Assembly (NCBI GenBank): GCA_030562195.1
Contig: JAUJPP010000003.1
Coordinates: 26,691,398-26,755,397, forward strand
Length of the DNA stretch: 64,000 bases
Direction of reading: 5' to 3'
Source: Nipponacmea schrenckii
Taxonomy: Eukaryota > Mollusca > Gastropoda > Lottiidae
The notes under the pieces are model-generated. The model was given only the letters and a program-made list of their open reading frames with translations, had not been told where the DNA came from and searched no databases. Positions 1-25,500 of this stretch are shown here, one piece after another. The position numbers and the translations under genes are program-made. Position 1 is the stretch's first letter; each line of letters opens with the position of its first letter.

Positions 1-2221
1 TTAATTACAATTTCTACAGGTAACTTATCACAGGTAAGTCTTAATACAGGTAAAATCTCCAGGTATTACAATATCTTTCTTTAAACACACCTTCAAGACA
101 ATAAACTTTAAATAATGTCACTATATCCAAATGTTAATTTCAGACTTTTTTCAACCAAAATCTAAAATGTTGACTCATTGAATATCAAGAATAAGTTTTA
201 TATTTTATAAATCACAATAATAAGGGAATTGTATCATCCTTACGTATTATATAAATTAGTGCACATATATCCAATTCTATAATCAAAAAACTTAAATTTC
301 ACTCTGTCACTGAAATCTAAAACATCTTTACTATTATCCTAGTAACAGTTGAGTAAAGTTGTAAACGAGTAAAATATGTAAACAGTAAACATTGACCAAG
401 ATCAATGTTTCTACTGAACTCAGTTGGTCACAGAAAACTTGAGTGACACTCACAGTCAATATAACAGTTAAATATCTGTACCTTTCATCGGGTATTTATC
501 GCTAAAACTCAATTACAGGACGGTAGAGGTTATTACCTGTCCAGGTGTGTCAAATATTGCATTTGAGGTGACAATTTAACGGTATTTATGATTGTAAGGG
601 CAATTAAATATTTTAACTACTCGATTGTCGACTGTGGTATTTTATTTCTTCAAATTTATTTTAGATACATAATTATATTTTATTCATCGAGAAAGTTTCT
701 TCTTTTATATTATTATTAGTCCCGTTTTAAGATGTCCAAGAATGGTTAATATGAATATGCAATCATGTATGTGTTTTGAAAAATTAAGAAATTCTGGGGT
801 CTTGGTGTAAACTAGGGTGTGTGTGGTGAAATACAGTTTGAACAGCGATTTGGAAAAGTTTCAGGTAAATGATAATCAAATAAGAGCAAATATTTAAAGA
901 AATCCAAAAAAACAATTACATGTACAAGTTCTTTGAATCTGAGGAACCATACAGGAATTGTTGGAATATTTAAGTTAATTTTAAGCAATCAATATTGGTT
1001 ATAATGTCACGCAGATGTCAGCATACCATGCCTCGCAGTAGTCGTAAACTGTCACTTTCAGAATAAACCTACAGATGTAAATTATCACTGACCCATACCG
1101 TCCTGTATATGTCTCGTCTTTACAATATCTATACAGGTAAAATGAATAATATAGGTAAGTAGGCGGGGCGCGTGCAATAAACATTCATATATTTCAATAT
1201 ACAATAGTATAGTCATCTGAATAAGATTTGTGATAAACCTGTGTCGCACGACTCATGATTAGCGGTAAAAACCATAAACTGATAGGCCCACACCTGTCAA
1301 TGGTAGAAGATCGAGATACGGCAGGTCACCTGCGATTCAAAATGATAAGTAACATGTTATTTATTGCGTAAGTTGTTGGCTTGATAATAACATGAATTAA
1401 ATTTGTAATAAACTTATTATGTCATGCCTGGTTTTTTTTCGTATGCCCCAAATATACCGAAGTTTTCTGAAACAAATGACCTTTAACATTTTCCGTGTAA
1501 AAAGTCTTTTAAGGAGGTTTTGAAATTGCAAAATTAAAAGATTGGCACCAGTCATATCGCAGAGGGTTAAAAGTTAACAATAGTGCACACCTTTGAATGT
1601 CCAAAATATGTCAAACCAAAGTGGTCTGTAGGTAAATACTCTAAAATAGATTACTTCCCATCATGTTCTAAACCTTTCAATTTAGTGTAGTCTGAAGTCA
1701 TTAAGGTTTATTTCCCTTCATCAATTCTTCTGTCCTGGAGGTAAAAAATATATAAACGGCGGGAAATACTGTCAAACTAGAACATCAAACTAAATTTAAT
1801 TTATTACACATATACATATAGATCTAAATAAACTAAGGCTTAATTTTTAAGATTTTTGTATTAAAAGTGAGAATTCTTAGGCGCTTCTCCACTTATGTAC
1901 CTCTTTTCGATAAAGAGTTAAATTCCAAGGAGGTAGCTTATTTGTCCCTTCTTTATGAACTTCTATCTAACGTCTGTCTTTTGTTAGCTATTGCAGCAAG
2001 TGGCCTTACTATTATTAACCATTTCTAACACAGAAGTAGTCACAACACCAGGAATAATCCACAAGGAGTTGGGAATATAGGACAAAGCCAGGTCAGATCA
2101 TTCTTGTTTTTAGGGCATCCTCAAAAGTCCCAACTTCTGATGGGTGAAGAATTTCTTTTCTACACAAACTAGATTTGGGTGTAAAATATAGACACTTAAG
2201 TTTAAACATTTCTTGTTTCAG
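1..2221. other. Upstream region of FIGNL1, no coding gene seen
   Basis: AT-rich sequence with no open frame that looks like a conserved protein. A 3' splice site (TTCTTGTTTCAG) ends at 2221, so the first coding exon of FIGNL1 is preceded by an intron and at least one untranslated exon must lie upstream. I could not place that exon or the promoter. A GGAG|GTAAAA near 1738-1745 could be its donor, but this is weak. Confidence 0.6.
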
Positions 2222-2235
2222 AAACTAACAGCAAC

Positions 2236-11612
<9,377 letters not shown>

Positions 11613-11617
<5 letters not shown>

Positions 11618-11635
11618 AACTTTATTAAAAATAAA
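11613..11635 (+). promoter_or_regulatory. FIGNL1 poly(A) signals
   Basis: AATAAA at 11613-11618 overlaps the stop codon and a second AATAAA lies at 11630-11635. The 3' UTR is probably very short. Confidence 0.6.
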
Positions 11636-13253
11636 AATAGTTTTATCTTTTTTAATTAAATATATTTCTTCAGAAAAAGTCAGTCACTCCCTCCATCCTG
11701 GCCCAGTTTTTAAATTATTTTTGGCCCCTTTCCATTTCCACCGTAAATTTGTTGATTGATTTTGTTTTAGGTGGTATTTTTCAATGTCTTATGACAAATT
11801 CTTACTGCTATATTTTCTATAGAGCAGGCCCAGGGCTCCCTAACCTGGGTAATGGTTTTCCAATCATTTGTTGCATTGATAGTGTCAAAACTGTACATAT
11901 CGATGCATTTGTTGCATTGATAGTGATACAAACTGTACATATTGATCGCTTGGAAATCGAAACAAAGAAGACTAAAAGCTGAATTTCCTGCACACTGCAT
12001 GGTGTCACCTGTCTTCATAAGCTCCTGAGCAATGTGTGACTGCTTAACTGCTATTATGAGTCTGATGTGGAATAGATTTAATAAAATTTTATTTATCAAT
12101 ATTATCTGCAAGAAAAGTCAGATCAAACGATTAATATTCCTTTCATGCCAAGAGGTTTGGTCAAGCTGCTGGACCAGCTGGTAGAAAGGATCCCTGTCAC
12201 GGCTGACTTGTGAATCTTATGTTGTTTTCCTTGTAAGGTATAGTTGTTTCTTTCTAATTTTCTTTCTCATTGACAGATGTAGTTACATCTTTTTTTTTTT
12301 TTTCAAGAAAGGCACAAATACTTTGCCATAATATTAAGGGCAGAAAGGCTTGACAGTAATAAATATTTTACACTCACAACTTATTTGAAGTCAAGACGCA
12401 GATAAACAAGTATTGTAGGCCGTAGCAAAAACATGAAAAATAGAGTTGTCCCCCTTAGGCCAGTATATTTTGTCTACCGCTTCACGTAGACCGTAACAAA
12501 TAGTGCCATTTCATTCAGACATTTCCAAATGTTTCTCACCTAATATATGCTTTGTTCGTTTAAATTTTGTATAAAAGTAGCCGTGTCAGTTCGATTTCTT
12601 CCAAAAAATGTCTAAGGCTTGATTTTTCTAGTTAGGCTAGTTCTTCGCGTACAGATTTTAGTCATGCGCACTTTACCATCGGTCTTTTCACGTGGGTTCG
12701 TCCAAGCGGTATGTAGAGTTCCAGGATAGCTCTGACAAGAAAACAATTAACTAACCAAATTTGATCGTTATTTCACAAAGGATTTATTTCAATCAATTCA
12801 AATATCTGAGATCAAGCTCTTGAAAGGTTTCCCTGGCCCCAAATTCATTTCTATTGGTCCCTAATCACATGTTAAATGTGTGGTCTGTATGCACTATGCA
12901 GCATGGACCATGGCCGCTAATCAAATAGGCCTACCTACATCCTTGGTTTAATAATCACCCCTGTTAGAAAGATGTGTTTAAGATAAAACCCACCGCTGCC
13001 CTGCTAATTGTGTGTATAAATATCTTCATTAACCTTGTTGGTCTGGACTCAATGCTTTACTTCAGCCATGTTTTTATTCAAGATTGCCATTGGCATTATT
13101 CTAGCTTGAAAGTTGAATGCCAATCAACGGCAATGGATTTAGATTGTCATTAGGCATGTACTGATATACTTTATTAATCTACACAAGATCAAAGCCATTC
13201 GAGAAACCATCAATTGCCAATGGTAATTCAGAAATACGAATTCCATTTTTCAG
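11618..13253. other. FIGNL1-RPS9 intergenic region
   Basis: Holds the FIGNL1 poly(A) signals, the inverted dispersed-repeat copy near 12142-12194, a possible SINE remnant near 12000-12035, and the presumed RPS9 promoter with its first untranslated exon. Open frames at 11749-12111 overlap on both strands, have no family features and are not called as genes. Confidence 0.6.
12684..12708 (+). promoter_or_regulatory. RPS9: Putative RPS9 5'TOP start and first untranslated exon
   Basis: A pyrimidine tract CTTTTC starting with C fits a 5' terminal oligopyrimidine start, common to ribosomal protein genes. It is followed 25 bases on by a donor-like GCG|GTATGT. The coding exon has an acceptor at 13253, so a short untranslated exon upstream is required. 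The exact position is inference. Confidence 0.4.
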
Positions 13254-13265
13254 ACTTAAATCAAG

Positions 13266-15566
<2,301 letters not shown>

Positions 15567-15591
15567 TTAACACGCCCCCCTTAATCTTCAA

Positions 15592-15597
15592 AATAAA
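15592..15597 (+). promoter_or_regulatory. RPS9 poly(A) signal
   Basis: AATAAA 26 bases after the RPS9 stop codon, within AAATAAATAAATTG. Confidence 0.8.
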
Positions 15598-15599
15598 TA

Positions 15600-16500
15600 A
15601 ATTGTAAAAACAAATTGGTCTTTATTTTATTCTGATCCATTTAAATATTAGCAATATAGAAGCAAAATTCAATTGCTTGTTGGGTATGCACATTGTGTAG
15701 AATCTTAAGTCTTGTAAGGGGGTACATTGAACACTGACACTGCTGTATTTAAAAGGATAGCAGTGATCTGTAATATACAAGACCTAACTGCAGATAATTT
15801 CTATGTCCCAAGTAAAGATTATAAATAGGATCTTATTTAACTCCTGGAAACAAACCAACATTGGGAAAAGTTTAGCATTGTTAACTGGGGACATCTGGTT
15901 TAAAAATCTGAAGATAGTGTCTAAACAAGTGAAAACATTAGATCCTCAACTCTGGTTTGCACAAAAGAGAACTAATAACAGTTATAAACTCAAAATTTAT
16001 TTTAAAAAAACACCGTTACTTCTATAATGACACTAAAAAAAAAAAAAAATTTGTGTTACTTCTATAATGACACTAAAAAAAATTCTGTAGTAAAAGTTAT
16101 TTAATTTATTAAATCCTGAAGTTTGAAATTCTGATGAGAAATATATCCCTATTCGTGTCATTGACCAATCAGCACGACGTACTGTATATCTCTATGTGGA
16201 GTGGGTCATGACCTAATAGAGGGTAACTGAACAGTGGATTATAGACCAGGAATTTTCCCCAGATAAAGAGGTTTTCTAATTTTGTGTATCTGACCACTGA
16301 TGGCATCAATTTACACATTCCAATTTCCAAATAGAGATCTGTGGTTCCTGCTGTTCCGATTCCCAATGGATGACTACTATCGCCAAGTTGCTAAAGTGAC
16401 AATGTTATAAAATTGAATCTGTTGCACACTGGGAGGATTAACTGCACCGGATATCAGTAACCTTGATATATAATATCAAACTAAGATAGACTATTGAATA
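15600..16500. other. Convergent intergenic region, RPS9 and flavin-reductase fusion gene
   Basis: The two genes meet tail to tail here. A TTTATT at 16105-16110 (AATAAA on the minus strand) could end the minus-strand gene. A short imperfect duplication containing GTTACTTCTATAATGACAC lies at 16012-16080. No gene seen. Confidence 0.5.
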
Positions 16501-19500
16501 TCAACATGGTAATGGTTGTTTATCTGGCTCTATAAACCTGGAAACAGAAAAAAATTACTCATTAAAATTTGAATTCTCTTCTATTATTCTCTATAGGTCT
16601 TGTTTATCTCCTTGTCATCTAGGCATCTATTATCAAGACCATTGTATCTAAGTCCTGCCTGCCCTGGTCTAACATCTTTCAATTATATTATCTACCAATT
16701 GCTCTTTAGCACCAATCTTTCCTGGATTATCATTTCTCAATTTGAAATGGTGATAAGGAGAGGACATTCTGAATTCTATACACTGCCAGAGCACAAAACC
16801 TGCCATTTATTAAAGTGTATGAATTGTTTGCTCTCAAATTTCTTATTTAACATAAGAGAGTATTGCTTGTATGTCACTCTCAACAATTCTGTCCCCTGAC
16901 TAACATGGAAAGTGTGTTCTTCAGGATATGGATTTAGATAGTTGGAAATTGAAAACAAGAGCAGGTTTATGCTGCTGTCCTGGCAAAGTATCCCTCATTG
17001 CCCATCTTCATTAGAGCATAAGATGCAGGAGACTACAACGTAAAACTCCATTTTGTTTCATATTTCCACTTGTCCACAAGCCCCACCTCTAATTTAAAGA
17101 AAAGCCAGAATAACTAACCTTAACCTAGCCTCACTATTAGCTAGTGTTTCTTTACTGTAATATTGAAACAATAAACTATTGTCCAGTAAATGTTGATTTT
17201 GTCTGAGAAAATCATCAAATGACACGTCACTTGTTACTTTATTAATGGCGTCTGTTACCAAGTGAATAAAAAACATGGTGATTGTTTCATGATAGCCTGT
17301 TTTGATCTGAAATATTTAAATACAAGATTATGTCAATCTTAATCCAATATCTTAATTTTATTGTGTCAAATTCATCTCCATGGTAACATAATATGCCTGA
17401 AATTTTAAGGAAGGATTTCAACTGATAAAACCCTACCTTATCTTTATTCTTCTCATTGTATTTCTGTATTCCTAGCCTACAATTAAACAAAATAACTCCT
17501 TATATCTGAATTTCTCTTCACAAAGAAATAAAATGAAATGAATAGAGTTTTTTGTCCTTCTCTTCTGCACCTAATGGGAATTATTTTTTCTCTAAAGACC
17601 ATGCACACAACCAATTAATATGAAACTGCTTATGGAAATAATAAATATGAACATACTTCACAATTATTGTCAAGTTCTACCTCAGATTAATAAATTTAAT
17701 AATTTGACTTAAGTTGAGATAGTGATTAAAAATGGTTAACTATGATAGTGTGTTATTTCTATGTTAGATCCATACATAGTTCCATGTGTTTCTTCATGTA
17801 AGAACCATACATAGTTTTATGTGTATTATTTCCATGTAAGAACCATACATAGTTCCATGTGTTATTTCCATGTAAGAGCCATACATAGTTCCATGTGTTA
17901 CTTCAATGTAAGTTTTGTACATAGTTTTGTATGCAACAGACTAAATACTAACTTGATATAAGGTGTAGCCTGATCTCTACCATACTGTTTTATGTAGTTC
18001 CAGGCCATACGAAGATGTGCTTCATGTGTCCAGTCTTCAAATGGTAGAGTAGTATCTTCAAACGCTTGTAGAAAAACCTGATCACCCACAGAACGGAACG
18101 ACCTAAAACAACATATCAGTTTAATTGAGCTGATATATAATTCTTATTGTCAAATATCACTACAAAGTTTTTAATTGAATATGTTAAAAATTCTATAAAG
18201 AATATATGTAGCCTAGCAACTTAGTAGCAGACCTATTCTTAAAAAAATTTGATCAACATTTAGAAGCAAAGAGCATATATACATAACACAAGATAATAAT
18301 TATGGGATAAATACACACTTCTTTAATACATCTGATGACTACATGTGTAACACGTGTTGAAGACAAGTGTAACTTGTGTTGAAACATTATGCATCCATGT
18401 ATTAAAGTGTGTAATTTATGTTGTAATGTTATGTACCCATATATTAAAGAAGTGTGTAATTTGTGTTGAAATGTTATGTACCCATGTATTAAAGAAGTGT
18501 GTAACTTGTGTTGTAATGTTATGTACCCATATATTAAAGAAGTGTGTAACTTGTGTTGTAATGTTATGTACCCATATATTAAAGAAGTGTGTAATTTGTG
18601 TTCTAATGTTATGTACCCATGTATTAAAGTGTGTAATTTATGTTGTAATGTTATGTACCCATATATTAAAGAAGTGTGTAACTTGTGTTGTAATGTTATG
18701 TACCCATGTATTACAGAAGTGTGTGTAATTTGTGTTGTAATGTTATGTACCCATATATTAAAGAAGTGTGTAACTTGTGTTGTAATGTTATGTACCCATG
18801 TATTACAGAAGTGTGTGTAATTTGTGTTGTAATGTTTTGTACCCATGTATTAAAGAAGTGTGTAATTTGTGTTGAAATGTTATGTACCCATGTATTAAAG
18901 AAGTGTGTAACTTGTGTTGTAATGTTATGTACCCATGTATTGAAGAAGTGTGTAACTTGTGTTGTAATGTTATGTACCCATGTATTAAAGTGTGTAACTT
19001 GTGTTGTAGTGTTATGTACCCATATATTAAAGAAGTGTGTAACTTGTGTTGTAATGTTATGTACCCATATTAAAGACGTGTGTAATTTGTGTTCTAATGT
19101 TATGTACCCATGTATTAAAGAAAAGTGTAATTTGTGTTGAAAATGTTATGTACCCATATATTAAAGAAGTGTGTAACTTGTGTTGTAATGTTATGTACCC
19201 ATATATCAAAGAAAAGTGTAATTTGTGTTGAAATGTTATGTACCCATGTATCAAAGAAAAGTGTAATTTGTGTTGAAATGTTATGTACCCATATATCAAA
19301 GAAAAGTGTAATTTGTGTTGAAATGTTATGTACCCATGTATTAAAGAAGTGTGTAACTTGTGTTGAAACATTATGCATCCATGTATTAAAGTGTGTAATT
19401 TATGTTGTAATGTTATGTACCCATATATTAAAGAAGTGTGTAACTTGTGTTGTAATGTTATGTACCCATGTATTACAGAAGTGTGTGTAATTTGTGTTGT

Positions 19501-22500
19501 AATGTTTTGTACCCGTGTATTAAAGAAGTGTGTAATTTGTGTTGAAATGTTATGTACCCATGTATTAAAGAAGTGTGTAACTTGTGTTGTAATGTTATGT
19601 ACCCATGTATTGAAGAAGTGTGTAACTTGTGTTGTAATGTTATGTACCCATGTATTAAAGTGTGTAACTTGTGTTGTAATGTTATGTACCCATATATTAA
19701 AGAAGTGTGTAACTTGTGTTGTAATGTTATGTACCCTTATATTAAAGACGTGTGTAATTTGTGTTCTAATGTTATGTACCCATGTATTAAAGAAAAGTGT
19801 AATTTGTGTTGAAATGTTATGTACCCATATATTAAAGAAGTGTGTAACTTGTGTTGTAATGTTATGTACCCATATATTAAAGAAGTTTGTAATTTGTGTT
19901 GAAATGTTATGTACCCATATATTAAAGAAGTGTGTAATTTGTGTTGAAATGTTATGTACCCATATATTAAAGAAGTGTGTAACTTGTGTTGTAATGTTAT
20001 GTACCCATATATTAAAGAAGTGTGTAACTTGTGTTGTAATGTTATGTACCCATATATTGAAGAAGTTTGTAATTTGTGTTGGATTGTTATGTACCCATGT
20101 ATTAAAGAAGTGTGTAATTTGTGTTGAAATGTTATGTACCCATATATTAAAGAAAAGTGTAATTTGTGTTGAAATGTTATGTACCCATGTATTAAAGAAG
20201 TGTGTAATTTGTGTTGAAATGTTATGTACCCATGTATTAAAGAAGTGTGTAACTTGTGTTGTAATGTTATGTACCCATGTATTAAAGAAGTGTGTATATT
20301 AACAATAATTATTTTCCTGTTTTATATATATCCTTATCAAGACAATTCAAAAACATTGTTCTATATTATATGACCCACTAGCTCTGTAACCAGGATATAC
20401 CTACCATTCAAAAACTCAGAAATCAATTGAAATTTTTAAAAGGAACTATTAATGGAATAACTAGTTAATGAAGCCCCTACCTCACAAAGTATAACAATGG
20501 ATCTTGAAGATCATGAGAGATGCTGGCATTCTGAATATCACCATAGTAAACATGGTGGTCTCCAACTGTATGTGTAGAGTGAGTAGTACAAAGTAATACA
20601 GCTAGAGACCCCATTATTATAGGTAAACCCTGAAATATATATTGTTTTATCATTTAAGTTTGTTGGTAAATATATACCCACTAAATTAGAACCTGACCAC
20701 TGATAAGTTCTTATATCAAATACCGGTAAAATTCAGAGTCTTTGTCTGTGAAATGTATTGAATTCCTACTACAGTTAAGAAATGAAAAATGATTACTTAG
20801 TCCATTTTACAGCTCTGGTGGTATTGAGATACAGAAACAGTTTTTGACATTAAATTAGTACATGAAGTTTTTTGATTAAGATAGCTTGCCAGGCAAGGTA
20901 ATATACGCCCACTGGCAAGACTGAATTTGAATAAAATCACCAGAATGAAATATTGAAGATGCAGTCATGCTTATATAACCTTGCCTGGCAACCTATCTAT
21001 TTGAAGATACAACTGGTACAACCTAACAACTCTTGCCAATTTTTATAACTGTTCTCAATAGTGGTTTTAAAGAGCCTCTGTATGAAGCAATGAACAACAA
21101 TGTCAAGAACTGTGTAATGAGACATGAGTCTTAATTGTGGTAATTAATGCAACTTAATGATGCCTAACAGGGTTTTATGTTTTTGGATTTACATTTTGTT
21201 AATCAAAACTTGCCCACTTAAGTAAAATATCTAACTTTTTAATGGGATGTGATTTGGAAATATTCTTTTATTTTATGGAGTTCCTATTATATGAAAAGGG
21301 ATGGATTTTGTACCCAAGGAATATGCATTTATGTATGTTAATGTAATTGTACTCTTTTTCAATAGGAATTTCCTGCTGATATTTGAAATTTCTTTATATA
21401 GACAGCAGAAATTGCTTTATATAGACAGCAGAAATTGCTTTATATAGACAGCAGAAATTGCTTTATATAGACAGCAGAAATTGCTTTATATAGACAGCAG
21501 AAATTGCTTGATATAGACAGCAGAAATTGCTTGATATAGACAGCAGAAATTTCTTTATATAGACAGCAGAAATTTCTTTATTTAGACAGCAGAAATTTCT
21601 ACTATTGTTGAATGAAAACAACACGTTTTATATCTTTTTAATTCTAAAATATACACAATAATAATACACTCATTCAAGCTACTAAATAGATGATTCTTTC
21701 TTTATGTTTTTATCATTTCATCTCAAACTTTCTTCTGGTCTCATATCTACAAATAGAAAACAAAACAAGTGTTAATCATTTATAAAATATACCATCAATA
21801 CCCTACCACTTGGAGCTCTACTATGTTCACAAGTATCAATTTGGCATTTTTGGGGGATATTCAATCTATATATACCACGTTTGTAATTGAATCAATCAAT
21901 TGGCCTACAGTAGAATTTATTTAGCCTAACAATTTTGCCTAAACTATAGGAATTATATAGCCTAACAATTTTGCCTAAACTATAGGAATTATATAGCCTA
22001 ACAATTTTGCCTAAACTATAGGAATTATATAGCCTAACAATTTTGCCTAAACTATAGGAATTATATAGCCTAACAATTTTGCCTAAACTATAGGAATTAT
22101 ATAGCCTAACAATTTTGCCTAAACTATAGGAATTATATAGCCTAACAATTTTGCCTAAACTATAGGAATTATATAGCCTAACAATTTTGCCTAAACTATA
22201 GGAATTTTTTAGCCTAACAATTTTGCCTAAACTAAAAATGAAAAGTATAAAATCCATCTAATTATATACCAATACAAAACTTGAATATATTTGTTACTAC
22301 TGTTCTATAACGTTGCCTAAATGACATGAAGATATATATATTTAGAAACATGGGTGGTTACACTGATTCAATATGTCATATTAAACCTATTATTTCGCCT
22401 AATCGCAGATTCTAATCCAGGTAAAACTTTAAAATTGGAATTTTAAATTAATTTTAAACAATCTAAATTGGTTATCAATTCAAAATATCGCTTAGCATAA

Positions 22501-25500
22501 ATCGCAAAATTTTAAATATTTTGATATTTCTGTGGTTTATAGAATTTAGGAATGTATGTGTAAGTGTGTTAAGGTTAGGTGTAGAGTTAGGATTATTGTT
22601 GAAGGATGCTGAGGAATAGAAAAATCATTCCGATATAAATTCCTAAATTTTACAGACCACAGAAGTATAAAATTGAATTATATTCCAATGAAATATTTGA
22701 AATGTAACCATTCCAGATTGTACAAAAATTCTCCAAATACCAATAAAAAATTTTCACATCAGAAGCAAAAATTCGAATTAAGTTGTCTCTGAAGGGCTTT
22801 TTTAACCTTTTTCAACAAGTTATTTTTATGATATCCAAATGTTAAATCTTGGGACATATAGCTTTATGTAACCAATCACATTTCTTAACAATAATCTATA
22901 TATCATTTGATGGCTCCCTTTAAAAATAGTAGGCCCTATTTCTCACCTAAGTCACGAGAAACGCGTAAAAATGGTTCAATTTGACCGCAGAATCAATAAT
23001 TGCAGTCTATTGAAACCATTAAAGTGAAATTTAGAAGTTTATATCAAGTAATTTTGATCAATTTAAAAAAAAAAAAAATAGTGGTTCTAATATCGATCAT
23101 CGAAAAAATCCTGCAAAATATTCAGAGATTTGAAGTAGATATTCTAACCAAAACAGGGTTTCAAAACAATTCAAATCATTAAAAAAATTAAAATAGATTT
23201 ACCACAGAATCAATATTTCTGGTAAAAAAAACATGAATTTATGAAATTTGAAAGATATCAAAGTGAATTGAACAGAAAATTTGGTCAAATCAAAAATATT
23301 CTTTGGTTATTTCTAACCATTACAAGTTCATAACTTGTAGAACACAAGCTTCATTGAAAAACTAAACGAACAGGGATAAATATAATTTTCTTACTGCCAT
23401 AAGATTGAAACCGAATACAAACAGGGTATATATTAAATAATAAAATTCATTTGAAAGAGAAAAGCTCATCTCATTCTGTTAACAACTGATTCAGAAGAAC
23501 ATGTGAACTCACTAAACAGTAGTGGGAAGCAGTAATGGTATTGATGGTATCCATATAAATATCAAATAGTTAAATTCATTTAATACATATACACACGCAT
23601 ATTTAAAAAACACATAAAGCATAATAAAAAATAAATGCCTGTAAGCCATGCATGTCAAAAAAAATTCCTGTAAGCCATGCTTTGTTCAAGCATAAAATAG
23701 TACTCAATTCCTGACTATCATATTTTTTGAGGTTCTATAGCACACTCAGGATTCCAGTTGACCCAGCTGTAAATGGCTACCAACAATCCAGGAAATAACA
23801 ATGCTTGGAGGTTTGAAACAAAATAAAGAGATTGATATTCAAATGGTTGTTACATGATGCTATCACTTAATGGTCTTGATCCCACAGCTAGGGTTTAGTA
23901 TGCCACCCGATAGACCCAGGACCTGCCCAAGTTTGACCGCCTTTATCCATTGAACACATGAAAACTGAGAATAATTTAGAAAAATATCTGGCACAAGTCT
24001 AGATTTGATCCCCCTGAAGCAAGGTAAAAAATATAGAATGTCATTTGATTTTTTGATGATCTAATTTGCAACCGTAGGACTTCATGACCACACCTACTCA
24101 GTACCGCCCTGCAGTAATAGTGGCCCCCACACCTACCACATGCTTGCCTTCAGCTGTCATGCAGGTTGCCGTCCCCTACCCAGTTTAGTAAAAAACAACA
24201 TCATCAATCTTTAAGCCATTCCTACAGAGGGAGAATTCCTAATATAAAAGACTGAAATATGTCCAGTTAAAGCCAAAATTTAGTTTTAGACAACTCCCCT
24301 TATCCTAAAGAAGTTGTATTTATAAACAAAGCCCCTGTTGAACTTGGAAATACACTCATACTTGAAGTTGAATTTATGTTGAATGACTAAAATATTGTCC
24401 ACATAAAATCAACCTTTATAAATCTGAGAGCTTTAAACATTCATTCTTTACATCTTATATGATACACAGCTCATCAGATTATAGCCACAGTGGGGGTAAG
24501 AATTGAATTGGGAAGAGAAAATTTGGCCAGACTTCCCTTATAACCTAAAGAAGTCATCTTTTCTCTTCAAACAAAATAGGATTTTAAGTTTGACTTGTAT
24601 AATACACATTCACACATTTACTGAAAAGTTCAACAGGCAGCATAAATAAACCCAATAGATTCTCAGATTCAAGTGTTGCGTTCCCTAGGAAGTTTTACAA
24701 GGAGCCCTGTTATGCTTCGGAGAGATTATGCTTTTTATCCTTCTAGTGGATAGGATCTCATATCGTAACCATGGGAAGATCCCGTTAAGAATGAGGGAAA
24801 AAGATTTGTAATTAACAGAATGTAACAACCAATATGATTACTCTCTTACTATTGATTCTAATGACCTTTTGTCTTGTATTATATTATAACATTATCATTC
24901 CTTCAGTTTTATTATCATATATTATAACATTATCATTCCTTCAGTTTTATTATCATATATTATAACATTATCATTCCTTCAGTTTTATTATCATATATTA
25001 TAACATTATCATTCCTTCAGTTTTATTATCATATATTATAACATTATCATTCCTTCAGTTTTATTATCATATATTATAACATTATCATTCCTTCAGTTTT
25101 ATTATCAAAAAAAATTATCATTCCTTCAGTTTTATTATCATAACATTATCATTCCTTCAGTTTTATTATCATATATTATAACATTATCATTCCTTCAGTT
25201 TTATTATCATATATTATAACATTATCATTCCTTCAGTTTTATTATCATATATTATAACATTATCATTCCTTCAGTTTTATTATCATATATTATAACATTA
25301 TCATTCCTTCAGTTTTATTATATATATTATAACATTATCATTCCTTCAGTTTTATTATCATATATTATAACATTATCATTCCTACAGTTTTATTATCATA
25401 TATTATAACATTATCATTCCTTCAGTTTTATTATCATATATCATAACATTATCATTCCTTCAGTTTTATTATCATATATTATAACATTATTATTCCTTCA

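Noticed and set aside
11749..12111. Overlapping open frames of 77 and 114 codons between FIGNL1 and RPS9
   Set aside because: They overlap on opposite strands in repeat-like sequence and show no family resemblance or splice structure.
16301..16420. Candidate terminal exon of the flavin-reductase gene reading NHRSLFGNWNV or NLAIVVIHWESE
   Set aside because: The exon at 16537-16501 fits the phase exactly, has a better acceptor and gives the family-like EPDKQPLPC ending.
18340..20302. Open frames of 309, 197, 144 and 124 codons on both strands that read Cys-rich or His/Tyr-rich repeats
   Set aside because: They arise because the 45-bp repeat unit is divisible by three and happens to lack stops. 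Frames are open on both strands, have no other coding features and sit in an intron.
21892..22257. 121-codon repeat protein (SLGKIVRLYNSY period) on the minus strand
   Set aside because: A consequence of the 36-bp unit length; no promoter, splice or family signal.
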